From NCBI GenBank assembly GCA_003049485.1, contig PYST01000227.1, positions 1-63,238 on the forward strand: a stretch of 63,238 nt of DNA. The letters are read 5' to 3'. Every line of letters starts with the position of its first letter. The stretch's first letter is position 1. The DNA is from Ophioceras dolichostomum (taxonomy: Eukaryota; Ascomycota; Sordariomycetes; Magnaporthales; Ophioceraceae). The position numbers were made by a program, and so were the translations under genes. The notes beneath the pieces are model-generated. The model ran no database searches, was not told the origin of the DNA, and was given only the letters and a program-made list of their open reading frames with translations. Below, piece by piece: positions 30,464-42,741 of this stretch.

Positions 30464-32700
30464 TGAATTTGCCCTCGCCCTCTTCCCATGATGACGAACC
30501 CGATCGATACACTTTTCTCGGGTGGCTATTTTTTATAAACCGGTTTGGGGCGGTTCGGTCGACTCGCGACCGCCTAGGATAAACCGATGTATAATTGTGA
30601 TACACACACTGCCGGACGGAAAGCCCATACCAGGGCATCCATCGGGCAGAGAGCCGGTTCCCGACCAACACGCATGCTCGGCCGTCGTCGTCGCTCCGCG
30701 GATAGCTCGCCTGACACCACGGACCAGAATCAGGGAGTGTTCTTGTCCACGGAGCTTGTACGGCGTGCGGCCTTGAGCAAGTTAGCGGCGTTATCGGCAT
30801 TTCTTTTTTTTTTTTACACCTTACTCATAATGTTTTGGCTCGGCTACCTACTCTTCCCCCAACTCACTCACCCCCGTCCTCGATCCCATATAGCATTCTC
30901 ATCTTTCTCCTTTGTCTCCTTTTTTTTTTCCTGTCTGATTGATAACGAAATATATACGGCATAGCAAAGCACAAAAAATGCACACAACACACAAATCACG
31001 CACACAGACACAATTCATCCAAAGCAAAGCGAAGCATTCCACACAACAAGTGCATGGCGTCCTCTTTTCTTTCGTCTGGTCTATCCCGTTTTCATTGCTT
31101 GTGATACCAATGCGGAGCTTATTGGGGCATTTTACTTGTTTTTCGTTTCTTCAACTGAGGTCTGCTCTTACGGCTCTTTTCTATCTACTCGTCAGTTCGG
31201 CCTGCCCATCATCAGTCAGTCACCTTGACAGCCCCTTCTTCCTCCGGGGTTTTTTTGTTTTAAGAACTTGGTTCGCACATGACACCGAACGAACCATGAG
31301 AGAAGTAAGGGAAAAGGAAAAGGGAATTTTCGTTGAAAACGGAACTCGTCTGTCTGGGACGTGGGGGGTAAGGTGGGAAATACCTGCCGGCCTACCTCAC
31401 CTACCTACACCTACTTATACACCGATGCTCCGTTTCATTTATGACCACCCGCCGTCATACGTACGCACGGTCGACACGATCGAACAGGACCGTTGGCCCA
31501 ACCGAGCCGAATCGAATCGAACGGAACCGAATCAGGCGAGACGGCATCATGATGATGGATAGTACTTTTTGAGGTTCAGTGATGGATGGAGATGGATGAT
31601 GATTACCTACGTGGGAAAGAGAGAAGGGCATTGTGGCGACGACAATACAAGGCCACCTCGATGAACGACGAACGCAACAACACTACGATTGTGGGGAGGG
31701 ATGTGGATGGGGGGTGGGTTGTTTCTTGAGTTGGTTGGTCTCTGGAGCGGATGTTCCCGTGTTTCTGTGTTTTCTTCTTGTTGTTATGTTATGACGGCGC
31801 AAAATGAATGCTTCCTCTTTTTTCTCTCTATATCACCTACTTACCTTCCTACTTTGCCTGCCATCTCCTCTTTGGGTGTTCGTGTTGTGTGTTGTGTGTT
31901 GTGTGTTTGTGTGTGTATCCAAGTTCGGTTTCTCTTATCCAACCCAAACTCTGATGTCCCCTCTTTCTGTCCGAGAACTCCAACCACTTCGCAAGTTCCT
32001 ACGCTGGTTCTTACACGTACCTTGTCTCGTCCCCAGACTCTTTGTGATCTCTCAAGGGTTTCCTGAGCCGCCCCCTTTTTTCTTCTTTACTTTACGGCCT
32101 CAAGCATAGCCAATGGCGCGCGCGTTTTTGAACACATTACAACCAGACTACCTCCCTGATACCTTTCAAATCTTTGTTCAGTCGTATTTTCTCCCCCGTC
32201 TTCTTTTTTCTTGCTTCTCTTTTTTTTCGTAGGAAAGCATTTTCGTCTTGGGACGAACCATCGTTGTTGGCGAGCGATATCATCCGACCGACCGACCGAT
32301 GCGATCGAAACGAGGAAAGCGAAGCGACACCGCTGATGATGACGATTAAGAATGGCCATGGCAGAGAGAAGAAAGAATGAAATCATTGCGAGCTGAGAGA
32401 ACGATGAAAGACCCTCAGAGGGTCGAAACCTATATTTCTTTGACTTGGTCTATTTCTCATGTTTTCGTACCTAGTACCCAGATACCTGCCTAGGTACCTA
32501 ACCCGTCTGTCTATCTCATTTTGCCCTGTTTTTCTCAGCTATTTTTCTTCTGGTCACGAACACATACGAGGATGGAGACGAGGAAAATGAGGTTGTTCCG
32601 GAAAATGATGCCATCATCGTATTACGTTCGCGTTGCGGGAAGCGAGAGAGAGAGACATGAGTGGTTTGGTATTTGTATTGGGTTTGGCGAGGACGATGCA

Positions 32701-32732
<32 letters not shown>
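32701..32732 (+). repeat. (GAC)n microsatellite
   Basis: Ten perfect GAC units start at 32701. The surrounding open frames on both strands are created by this tract and are not called as genes. Confidence 0.9.
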
Positions 32733-34000
32733 AAGTTGCAAAAGACACCTGACGATCTTGTTGCTTACGGCCATCCTGCTGAAACACACGAGACACCAGA
32801 GTCGGGAAGCAAACGAACGAACACACAAGCCAAAGCACTTGCGCACAAGAAGAAGAGAGAAGAGATATCTAGTGGGGAAGTTGCCTCTGCTGCTGCCGCT
32901 GCCGCTGCAAAAGGTCTGGACATGGATGTCTGTATGTTTTAATGACATCGATATGGAGGAGATAACTCACTCAATCTCGATAACTACCACCTACTTTAGT
33001 TCAACTAATGTGAACTGATGTGTCCCCAATCGATCCTGTCCCGTAGGTGAACAAAGGTAGTGTCGGTCGATAAGAATGACGATGTCCTTCCTTCTCTCCA
33101 CATAGAGATGACTCGACGGCCGCATGTAGTGCTGAGGTGACCAGCCGTGGGTGGTGCGTAGCCTGGGCATTGCATAGCGTAACTATGGCAAAGCAAATTC
33201 ATTGTTGTTTTCATAAATCCGGTTTCACATCATACTAGTCCTTCGTTCCCAACGAGCAGGTATGTTGCTGAACATGTCATGGCTTTTATCGTCATCACCC
33301 ACCCGCACACCACCGTCTAGACGGAGACCCAGAAAGAACAGACCTGACTGATGTCTGGCCAGCCATCAAGCTTGGCCGGCAAGCAGCCTTCTTGCGTGCC
33401 CTTCACAGTTCGGTTTCTAGATTACGCCGATTCTCGGAATTGTACTCGCTAACTACTTCTACCGTTTCAAGGTCTACCTGTGCGCTAGGTTTTATGAACC
33501 AGGCGGAATATGTGCCGCCTTGGAAGTAGAGGGCGTTTTGAGTAAGTCAAGAGTACCTAGGTAGGTAGGTAGGTTGAGGCAGTCAGCAGTCCTCATGCAC
33601 TCTAAGAATGAGAGACAAAACAGTGAGCTTCCTCCGTGCCCACCATATCGCGGAGGGATATTCAGCGGGCAGGTAGTAAGTCATGGACGGTTTGCCTGTT
33701 GAAGGGTTTACATGTACGCGTAGGTAGAAGCACTTCTTCCAAAGGAGGACAAAAAAATTCCAAGTACAGCCCCATCTTGACGCAGATTAAAGCAGACCGT
33801 TGCGCCGTTTCTCGTGCAACTGCACCCTTGGATTTATCCTTCTTCTATCAAAACGCCAGAGCAAAGGGAGTTTCTCTCCTCCCCTTCTTTCCATGCCTTG
33901 TTTCCTCGGAGAGGCGGTAGGTGAGTGGATGGGAGAACGTAGGTAGGTAAGAGGGAATGATGAGCAAAAAGTATCATCAAACCGATAGAGAAAAAGAGAG

Positions 34001-34036
34001 AAAAAAAAAAAGGGGGGGGGGGGGGGGGNNNNNNNN

Positions 34037-34073
<37 letters not shown>

Positions 34074-34077
34074 GGGG
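34001..34077. other. Assembly gap (8 N) inside A/G homopolymers
   Basis: The order is A-run (to 34011), G-run (34012-34028), eight N (34029-34036), A-run of 29 (34037-34065), G-run of 12 (34066-34077). The A-then-G pattern on both sides of the N block suggests one A(n)G(n) tract met from two sides and not closed, or an overlapping duplicate. Confidence 0.95.
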
Positions 34078-34208
34078 AGGAGAAAGGTGACCGCTAAACC
34101 AAAGACCCAAACCCTGTGCGTCGCTGCCGCCTCATCCTCGGAGGTTCCAGACTTCTTCTAGAAGCTTTGTCATCATCATCATCATCAACCCAGGGACAAG
34201 GAACGAGC

Positions 34209-35471
34209 TCAAGCCATAATGACCTTGATGAGCATGAACAACAGCATGATCGCAACGATAATGATGGCCCGGTCCACCCAAGCCGGCACGCCGTCGTCGT
34301 TGAACTGTCTCCTCTGCTGCTGTCGCGGTAGTAGCTGCTGTTGCTGTTGATGGCGGATCTGTGGTGCCCCATTAGGACGGCCCGGGACGGGCGCGGCCGT
34401 CACGGCGGGGGGCGGTTGGTGGTGGTGGGGGGTTGGGAGGCGCGTGGCGGCGGTGCGGGTAGGCTGCAGCGCGGGATGTGGACGTGGCGCGACGGAGACG
34501 GACGTCGACGAGCCGGTGTCGGCTGCTGCGGCCGCCGCCGCTGCTGTTGCTGCTGTTGGCGCTGGGACGGTCTGGACGAAACCCTCTGCCAGCTCGGCGA
34601 TCTCGGGGTCGTTCTCATCGGAAGTCGTGACAGCAGCAGCAGCAGTGGCAGGGGCGGTGGTGCTAGCAGACGACGTAGTTGGCGTCGCCGTCCCGGCGCT
34701 GGGGCTGCCGATGCCGCTGCCGCCACTTAGTTCATCCCGCCACGCCATCTTCAGCTCCGGCGGGACCACGACCTCTGCGCTGCTACCGCTACCGCTCGCC
34801 TCGCCCCCCTCCCCCCCCTCCTTCGCCCGCCGCTTAGCATCCCACTCCCTCGCGGCCTCCTCCGCCTCGGCAATGATGTCGGAATTCGCCTTATTACACG
34901 TCGCGCAGCGGAACCCCCTCGACTCGGCCGCCAGCCTCCTGCGCACCGCGTCGGTGGTCTCGAGCCCGCCGAGCTGGCCGCGCGGGTCCGTCTCCATGAA
35001 GGACCGGAGGGCGACGAGCGCCGTGCGCACGCCCCAGGCGGGCTGCCACGTCTCCTCGTGGTGGCCCGAGATGCTGAGGCAGATCTCGCGGTTGGCCTCG
35101 AAGCGGCCGCTCGGGGTCAGGAAGCGGAAGGACGGCGGGCGGAGCGGGTACGAAGGGGGGAGGACGATGCGGCCGTGGTAGAGGCCCTCGGCGTAGACCG
35201 AGTCCGGGGGGCCTCGTAGGGTGAAGTGCCATTCGAAGAGGTCGGTCTCGAGCGGCGTTGCGGTGTAGTCTGGTGAGGGGGAGGAGGATATCTCTTGGGC
35301 TTCGCGGACTGCGGTTTTGAGAGGGCGGCGGGGGGAATGAAATGTCAGCGGGACCATGGTGATGATGCAATCTGATTCGGAGAGTTTAGAAGCGTAGGTA
35401 TCCCGTTAACGGTATGACTTACGGATGCGTCTGATAGTGGGGGATTTCGAGTTAAACTTCGCCGTCGCCAT
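34209..35471 (-). CDS. Tail-anchored ubiquitin-conjugating enzyme, UBE2J/Ubc6 type
   Basis: Two exons, 35471-35423 and 35308-34209, give 382 residues. The N-terminus MATAKFNSKSPTIRRIL joins REAQEISSSPSPDYTATPLETDLFEWHFTLRGPP, the diagnostic UBE2J/Ubc6 start. PSYPLRPPSFRFLTPSGRF, then the active-site Cys in NREICLSISGHHEETWQPAWGV, complete the UBC fold. A CATCNK motif follows at about residue 170, then about 150 Ala/Ser/Thr/Gln-rich residues and a C-terminal membrane anchor (AIIIVAIMLLFMLIKVIMA) placing the enzyme in the ER membrane facing the cytosol. Known role: ER-associated degradation. The length and CxxC are closer to UBE2J1 than to short yeast Ubc6, so I leave the symbol blank. Transcription is in tandem with the Zn2Cys6 gene, which lies upstream on this strand. 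Confidence 0.92.
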
Positions 35472-36324
35472 GGCTAATTGCCTCGCGGGTTATTCTGAAA
35501 GGCGTGCGCGGTATTTAAGACTTGAAAGAGGCGATAGCGAGAGGAAGAGAGGTATTTGTCGGAGATCGGGGAAAGGACAAGGAGGGTGGTTTTCAGGAGG
35601 GGCGGGAGCGGAAAGGGTATGGAAGAGAGAGGAGCGAGAAGGAGGGAAGACAAAGATGAAGAAATCAGGAAGAATGAGGAATACGACAATTGCAAACCAT
35701 GGATGACTGGATGGATGAACAGGCAGTTAAGGAAGGACGAAATGCTATACTCCTGGCGGCTGTGCGGATGTCGTGGTTGTTTCGGGACAGCAACGTGGAC
35801 GATGCACGACGCAACGAGCACGGCACGGTCGGTGTATCTGGCAATATTACGTAGGAGGTGCAGGTCTCAGGTGCCCACTGAAGATGCCAGCTTGGCCCTG
35901 TAATCGCACCCGTAATCGCTTTGAAATAGCGATGGCGAGAGGGGAACTGGTACCAGCCACAATTTATTTCAGTCACACACTGCGCCACAAACCCCTTTCG
36001 CGACAGGCATCACCGAAGCCCCCGAAACACAGTCACGTCCTCATCAGAAGCGGCAAGTCATTATCATCATTTGCTCGTTATATCACCATCGAAGGTAAAG
36101 GAATGAAATAACTTCAGTACCGACGTGAACAGATCAATGTAAAACAGAGGGGGGGAGGGAAATAAGGTAGAAAGTTGCAGAGAGGCACGACTGCTGAATA
36201 CAGGAAGGACTGCAGAGTGCCCCTTTCCAGCAAAAGCCGTCCGAGGAATCCATCCCCTTCCCCCCCTCTTCCATCCCCTTCCCCCCCTCTTCCATCCCCT
36301 TATCCCTTCCCCCCTCTATCCCTC
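35472..36324. other. Intergenic between the E2 start and the 3' end of the Zn2Cys6 gene
   Basis: Two perfect 21-bp tandem copies at 36251-36292 (unit beginning CATCCCCTTCCCC) and a third partial copy lie just beyond the stop of the neighbouring gene, giving its transcript a G/A-rich 3' end. No ORF is supported. Confidence 0.6.
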
Positions 36325-38674
36325 TCACCACCTAAGCACAACCTCAACGCCCTTCCTCTGCCCGGCCAAAAACTCCCCAAACGTAGTCAGCACAATCGTA
36401 GCCTCCCTCTCGCCCAGCCTGCCCATCCGCACGCTATGGATCCGCGACATGGCCGTCGCGACGGCCGGGTCCAGCTGCCCTAACGCTAGTAGTTGGCTCC
36501 GCGCCTCCGCCTCGCGGCCCATCATTAGCTCCGCGACCCGCGCCGTGAAGCGCGCGTGCCACAGGGCCTCGCGGCGCGGGAACCGCCTCATGAGCCCCAC
36601 GGCGCGCCGGCGCGTCGCGTCGTCGGTGCCGCTGTGCGCCACGAGGACGAGCGGGTTGAGCATCGCGGAGGTGGGGAAGAAGGATGAGGAGGAGGTGTTG
36701 CTAGCGTTGCTGCTGCGATTGCTTCTGTAAGTGGCTGTGGCTGTAGCTGTAGACGACGATGCTGTGGATGTGGAAGACGAGGAGGAGGGGGATGATGATG
36801 ATGAAGACCACGAGGAGGAGGAGTATGAGTCGCCGGGTGAGAGTGAAACAGCCCCATCGTCAGCAAGAAGGATCTTCTCCGCCAGATCGACGATGCGCTC
36901 AAACAGACCCGGCAGGCTCGCCATGCGCTCCGCGATGTCCGGGTACTCCGGGTCGGTGTACAGCGCGAGGCGACACGAGGTGTGAAACAGCCACAGCGTA
37001 TCGACGGCGACTCTCTTCCGCTGCTCCGCCTGCGCACGACGATGGGTCATCAACGTCGATGACGATGACGACAACTTCGCCGAGCACAAGCGCCTCTCAT
37101 CCTCCACCGTCTCGGCCTCGAACGCCGCCAGCGCGGCGCTGAGCTCGTTGAACGCGCCGCGGAACATCGTCTCCTGGCGCGCCAGGACGGCGGCCCACTT
37201 CGCCTCGTGGCCCGGCTGGCGCGTGACGACGGCGCCGAGCTCCGCCGCGGTCTGCTGCGAGAAGACGGTCAGGCCGTTGAGGAGCGACTCGAGCGCGCGG
37301 CCTGCGTCGGCGATGTTTTGTGGGGTCGCGAGCGGTGGGGTGCTGTTGCTGCTGCTGCTGTTTTGGTGGCGGTGATGTTTCTTCTCGGGGTTCGGCTTCA
37401 TGGCGGCGGCGGCGGTGGGCGCTGACGGTGGCGATGGTTGGGCGAGCGGCGGCGGCGGCGGCGGCACAGGGGACTTGTAGTAACGCCAGGCGCTGAAGCT
37501 GTCGCTAGACGCCACCAGGGTGGGCTCGCCGGTGAGACCGCCGGATTGGAGGGAGCGGTTGCCGATCTCGATGCGGGTGATGACGCTGTGGAGGGGAGCC
37601 AGTGATACGGGGCTTGACTTGAACGCTGGAAGGGCCGGATTCGCTTGGGATTTGACATTGGCGCCGGCGATATTTTCGGTGCTGACACTGTTACTGCTCG
37701 CCGTCGAATTCGGTCCTGCAGTCGTTGCCGGCTTGACTTTCCGAGAGGATCCCTTGCCATTGTTAACGGGCCCAAGCCGCAGCTTCTCCGTCTCCAGTTC
37801 ACGGAGAAGCTTGACCCCGGCCTCCAAGTGCACAATGGCCTGCTTCAGCTCGCCCTGGACGCTGCAGATGTGCATGAACAGCACGCTCGCCGTGAGCGCG
37901 CGCCAACGCTCGTCCTCATTGGGTCGCGAGGTGCGGATCAGGTGACCGATGGCCGCGTTGAACTGCTGGACCGCGAACATGGCCCGCTTATCCTCCTCAT
38001 GGCTGTTACCACCACCGGAGCTTGCCATCATCGCGTCACGTGCGAAAATCTGGTCATCATCCGCGTCCGCGGGCAGGAGCGTAACCCTCTCGTGGAACGC
38101 GCCCAGGCTGACGGTTGCGTGCCAGATGGCCGGGTCCGCGTGGCAGGCGCGGGGGATCTCGCCAAGCCAGAAGTCGGCGTCGAACACCCCTGCAAAGGAG
38201 GGGGCAGTGACCTCGAGGAAGAACCGGAAGCTGCGCAGCTCATCTGGGTTGCTCCTTGGCATGGGCAACTTGGGTTGGGAATGCAGATGAGCCAAAGACG
38301 AGGCAGCTGGAGGTGGAGGTGGTGCCCGTCTTGCTTCGGCTGAACATGTCTGAGCCTTAGCCTGAGCGGAGGATGGTGGCGCGATAGACGCAGGAGGGGG
38401 GTCCACCGCGTAGCCGTCGCACTTGCGGCCGGTCGAGACGCAGCGGACGCAGGAAGGCTTCCCCTCGTCGCATCGCAAACGACGGATCCTATCAGGAGGG
38501 TCAATTTCGCCGGCCTGCACTAGAGTGGCTGAATCGGTCTGGTTGATCCAGACGACAGGAGGGAGACACTCACTTGCACGTCTTGCAGCCAGTGCGATTC
38601 TTGGTATGATAGGCTCGTTTAGCCTTTGGCTTCGAGGGCTGGCCGGAGCCAGAAGATAATGACGTATTGTCCAT
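36325..38674 (-). CDS. Zn(II)2Cys6 binuclear-cluster transcription factor
   Basis: Exon 1 (38674-38574) and exon 2 (38488-36325) join inside the DNA-binding domain, a common intron position, to give 754 residues. The cluster reads GCKTCKIRRLRCDEGKPSCVRC followed seven residues later by the sixth Cys, RKCDGY. A Lys/Arg patch (KPKAKRAYHTKNR) precedes it. The remainder fits the fungal-specific TF domain 2 type: FRFFLEVTAPSFAGVFDADFW, then AVQQFNAAIGHLI and LTASVLFMHICSVQGELKQAIVHLEAGVKLL. Ser-rich spacers (a Ser/Thr run near residue 600) and poly-Pro stretches are low-complexity. The target is unknown. The gene is divergent from a secreted beta-lactamase-like gene 1.3 kb away, a layout that sometimes means pathway-specific control (inference only). 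Confidence 0.9.
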
Positions 38675-39968
38675 GGCTGGTTTTAGTCTTGGTCTTGGTA
38701 GGACCTCACAAGATAGGGATATCCAAAGTAACGGAACAAAGCTCTTAACGCAATGACGCTGCTAGCAATCAATGAACTAAAACTGGTATCTAGAAGATAT
38801 CTAGAACACACGTTGAGCTTGTGCTAGAAGTCTTTATATCGCCGAGAAGGAAGAAAAGCCGGGCATTGTGAGATGCAGAAAAATGTGTATCAGTCACTCG
38901 CTGAGAAGAAGCCCTGCTTTCAACTCTAGTCCGGGCGATTAAATCGACTACAAGCCTGCTCGCAGGGTCTGATAGTGTGGGATGCCCATAACGCACCCGA
39001 AAACTGGTAAAGCCAAGCAGGCATCTTGTCAGGTTGACTTGAGAAAGCCTTGGAGCTTCAGCTGAGAAACAGGAAAGGAGCAGTGTGGCTCTGGGCGGAA
39101 TCTGGTGAGTTTACAGCGGGGATGCTTTGCATGGCCCTAGCATGACCCTGGTATGCCGGTAAGGCTGGTAGAGGTGGCCCAAGCTCTTAAACGGTCCGGC
39201 CAATCAGTATCGGCTAAATACCCCGCATTTTTCTGATTGGCCATGAACGTTGACCCCTAAACTCCGATTCCTTATCCCTGACCGACCGCTACCATCTACC
39301 AGAACTAGTCCCTTACTTCCCGCCCACCTGCCCAATAGGAGGTAGATATATGCGACAACTCTGCCGGCTTGCAGCATCTTCTCTCTCTCACCTGTCGCCC
39401 AGAGTGCAGGTTGACGACGCCCGTTGACCGAATGGACATTGTAGGCGGTGAATCAAGCCTCCGCCCTCCGGCCTCGAGATGCCTCTGATGTCACCTAGTG
39501 ACGCGGTCCTCCAACCCTCGCCCGGCTGCGGTTGGAATGTGTAACAAGACAAAGTCGAAAAATCTCGAAAAATCCCCCTTCTTTCTCGCGATGCTTACTC
39601 TTTAAGCATCGCAAATCTTGGAAGGCCAAGAACTTTTATTGTGTGGGGATCGCGATATGGCCAGGCCTCGTGTCGAAGGAGCTTCCCCGCCGATGCTGGA
39701 GTATCCACGTCGCCTAGATTCTTACCTACCTGCCTCAAGCAGTAGCAAGGTAGCTAAACAGCTTAGGTAGGTCCCTAGGCACCAACCTAAGTGCCCTAGG
39801 AGCATCGTCTCTCGAGGGAACTCCTCGATGATATAAAACAGATGGAAGTCCATTTCCACCTCGCTCTTCAAGCCATGCCGTCACCACCTCTTCCTATCCC
39901 ATTCTCCACACAGCCCCTCCCCCTGCCACTGAATCGGTTCATTCCCTCGTTCCCCATCAGGTCACACG
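38675..39968. promoter_or_regulatory. Divergent promoter region: Zn2Cys6 factor / beta-lactamase-like gene
   Basis: Visible elements: CCAAT boxes (CGGCCAATCAG near 39197; ATTGGCC near 39236), a CRE-like TGATGTCA at 39487, two CGG triplets spaced by three bases at 39523-39531 (CGGCTGCGG, a possible binuclear-cluster site), and a TATA-like GATATAAAA near 39831, about 135 bp before the ATG at 39969. A block of TAGGTA/CCTAGG words covers 39720-39800. Whether the neighbouring factor binds here is inference. Confidence 0.45.
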
Positions 39969-42222
39969 ATGCTTCGCGTACTCAGGCCGGCTTCGGCTTC
40001 GGCCATCATCTTGGTCCCCTTTCTCCTGCTCCAGTCTTCTTGCCTAGCGCAAACAAGCCCAAACTGCAACCTCCTAGGCCCCGTCTTTCCCGTCCCGTCC
40101 AGCGTGCTCCGCCGCTCATCTACCGTGCCGCGAGCGCTCCTAGCCCTGAATGCCACGCTGCAGCTGCTCATCGAGAACGCAGGAGCAGGCGGCGGCGACC
40201 CGGACGCCGCCAGCAGTACATCGGGCTTCATCACCGCCTTCTCCGCCGACGAGACGCTCTTCCGCTTCGGCCACGCAGCCCCTGGGCTGAACGGCTCTCT
40301 CACGTTCGGGACTCTGGACGAGAACACCATCTTCAGGATCGGGAGCATCTCCAAGCTGCTGACTGTGTATGCCTTCCTGGCGACCGCGAACGGGTTCAGC
40401 CATGTGAACGACCCGGTCACCATGTGGATTCCAGAGCTCCGTGCCCCCATCCCCAGTGAGGCGACCAACAACACCTCTGAGGTCAGGGATGCGGTCAGCA
40501 CCGTGGCGTGGGATCAAGTTACTCTGGGCTCTTTAGCAAGCCACATGTCTGGGATAAGTCGAGATCGTATGTTCTGGGTATTTCTTGTCGGATCTCTGGT
40601 AGATAATGAGACCTGACCTCCCGACCTCTTACTAATCTTGGCACCACTGGAAACGGACAGTGTCGTTACAAGACATCTCCCTCGTATACAATTCCTCAGT
40701 CGCGGCTATGGCAGCACTCCCTGGTCTGCCAGACAAACTTATCCGGAAGTGCGGCTTCAGCAACCTGGTCCCCAACTGCTCCCGACAAGGTCAGCCGTCT
40801 TTCGATCCATATCTATCTCTGTCTATCTCTGTCACTCACGATATGTTCCTCGATTCGAGAGGGAGGGAGACATGCTAACTGATGCAACTTACCCACTTTG
40901 TAGAATTCTTTCATGACCTAAGAGCACTCCACCCGGTCACAACACCTTTCAGCACACCGGTGTATTCTAACATCGCTTTCCAGCTGCTCGCGTACGCACT
41001 GGAGGGGATCACCAGCACTCCGTTCCCGAAGCTGCTACAGTCTGCGCTCTTGGGCCCCCTGAATCTCACCAGGACCTCACTTGAGGCTCCAGTGGACTCG
41101 AGCAACTCCATCATTCCGGACACGGAGATACTCAGCTGGTGGAATGTCACCACCGGGGATGGAAGCCCGTAAGACAAGCATGACCTGCCCCGCGGAAAGA
41201 TGCCTCCTATTTATTGCGTACCTAGGTATTTATTTTCTGACCGACCGCAATAACCTCGACCTCACAGCTACGGCGGCATGTTCTCCACCGCCGCCGATCT
41301 AACCAAAATCGGCCAATCGATCCTATCCTCATCCATCTTAGAGCCCGCACTCACCCGGCAATGGCTCAAACCATCGGCCCTGACAGCACACCTGCGCAGC
41401 GCGGTCGGCATGCCGTGGGAGATCCACCGGCTAGAACTGCCCATCGCTTCACTACTAAACTCCACCCGCGTCGTAGACCTGTACACCAAGAACGGCGCCC
41501 TGGGCGGCTACACGTCGTACCTCGCCCTCTCGCCCGACCACGGCGCCGGCTTCGCGATTCTCCTCGCCAGCCCCGCGCGCTCGTCGGCCCTCCGAGGCCT
41601 GATCGCCGCCGTTCTGGCAGACACCATCACCGACGTCTTGTTTCCGGCCCTCGAGGAGGCGGCGCGGGAGCAGGCGGCTGAGGACTTCGCGGGCACCTAC
41701 CGTTCTCCTTTCTCATCCTCGCAGCAGCAACAGCAGCAGTCGGTGTTGGTTAATCAGACTACTGCTACGGCGTTCACGATAACTTTAATAGCCAACGATA
41801 GCCGGCCCGGCCTTGGCGTCAGCCGCTGGACGCGCGACGCGGACGGGCTCGACGTGCTGGCCATGTACGCCGCGCACGTGGGCATCCCCGCCTCGCTGCC
41901 CGCCAGCCTGCGCCTTTACCCCATGGGTCCGACGCCTAGGGGCGGTGGTGGTCGGGTCGCGTTCAGGGGCGTCTATGAGGTGGTAGCGGTGCAGAATGTC
42001 AGCAGTGCAGGAGGCACCGCTGACAGCAACAGCAGCACCAGTAGTGGCATCTACAGCAGCAAGGCGTTCACGTCCGGCTGCTGGGCCTGGGGCGGCGTGG
42101 GATCGCCGACGTATGGCAATGTGGGGTTTGACGATTTCGTGTTCGATGTCGACGCGGGAGGGAGGGCGACGGGGTTGGAGGTCAGGGTTGCGAGGTCGAA
42201 ACTTGTTCGCCAGGTTGGATGA
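39969..42222 (+). CDS. Secreted beta-lactamase / transpeptidase-like serine hydrolase (class C fold)
   Basis: Four exons fit in phase: 39969-40566, 40661-40789, 40904-41168 and 41268-42222, giving 648 residues. A signal peptide is visible (ASASAIILVPFLLLQSSCLAQT). The SxxK catalytic motif is in FRIGSISKLLTVYAFL, and a YxN motif in PVYSNIAFQLLAYALEGI. The third-motif region is probably NGALGGYTSYLAL. Several N-x-S/T sites (NATL, NGSL, NNTS, NLTRTS) fit glycosylation. The C-terminal 200 residues form the extra domain seen in fungal members, with a polyGln tract (41722-41739) and a Ser/Thr linker. Fungal members act as esterases, amidases or lactam hydrolases; the substrate cannot be read from sequence. 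The divergent Zn2Cys6 gene may be its regulator. Confidence 0.88.
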
Positions 42223-42741
42223 TGGTAGGTTGTTGTTGACTGACGAAGTGAGGGTCCGGGGTCGTTATATCTGTCATGGGTACCAACAAACCACAACAAA
42301 TTGGGGTCTCTTAATGCTTTGATATTTGGGTTGTTATGTGATTTGGGAGGTAAAAGCAATGTGAAACGCAGAATTCCGGTGGCCTGGCATACGGGATCGC
42401 GGACGCACGGGATCTGGCGACGACTCCCATTTTATCCGGCTTTTTAACCATCAAGGACACAGGACAGGTACGTCAGTCAGTCAGTCAGTCTTTTGAAGGT
42501 CCGAACATAACTTTTTTGTGCGAACATATTTGATCCGGTTGCCATGATAGTTGCTCTGGTCGAGGCCACTGTTTTCTCCCCCTCGAAAACCTGCGCACCT
42601 AGAGGTATTTAGCGGTGAATGTGTGCGTTACCTCGACGCCCCTGAACAATGCCGGTAGGCGTCTGTCAACCAGTCGACGGCACCTTGTGGCACCTTCTCG
42701 CTCCTATATTCTCGATGAAAGCCACCTAAGCCCCGGCGGCG
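42223..42741. other. Short intergenic region upstream of the GT25 gene
   Basis: It includes four tandem GTCA units (42474-42489). No ORF with support; 42615-43034 is frame-shadow of the next gene's leader and first exon. Confidence 0.5.

Larger units (their letters stand above)
30464..34208. other. 3.7-kb intergenic region, convergent 3' flanks of MUB1 and the E2 gene
   Basis: It is A/T- and C/T-rich with TAGGTA words (32470-32505, 33556-33575, 33937-33950) and a GAC microsatellite. The 207-codon frame at 30939-31562 and others have no ATG-proximal coding character or domain. An assembly gap lies at 34029-34036. Confidence 0.55.

Noticed and set aside
30939..31562. 207-codon plus-strand frame
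   Set aside because: Starts at a non-ATG codon, ends in an ACCGAATC-type repeat, no domain; looks like chance in 3' flank.
32521..33018. 165-codon frame with poly-Asp
   Set aside because: Poly-Asp comes from the GAC microsatellite; no other coding character.
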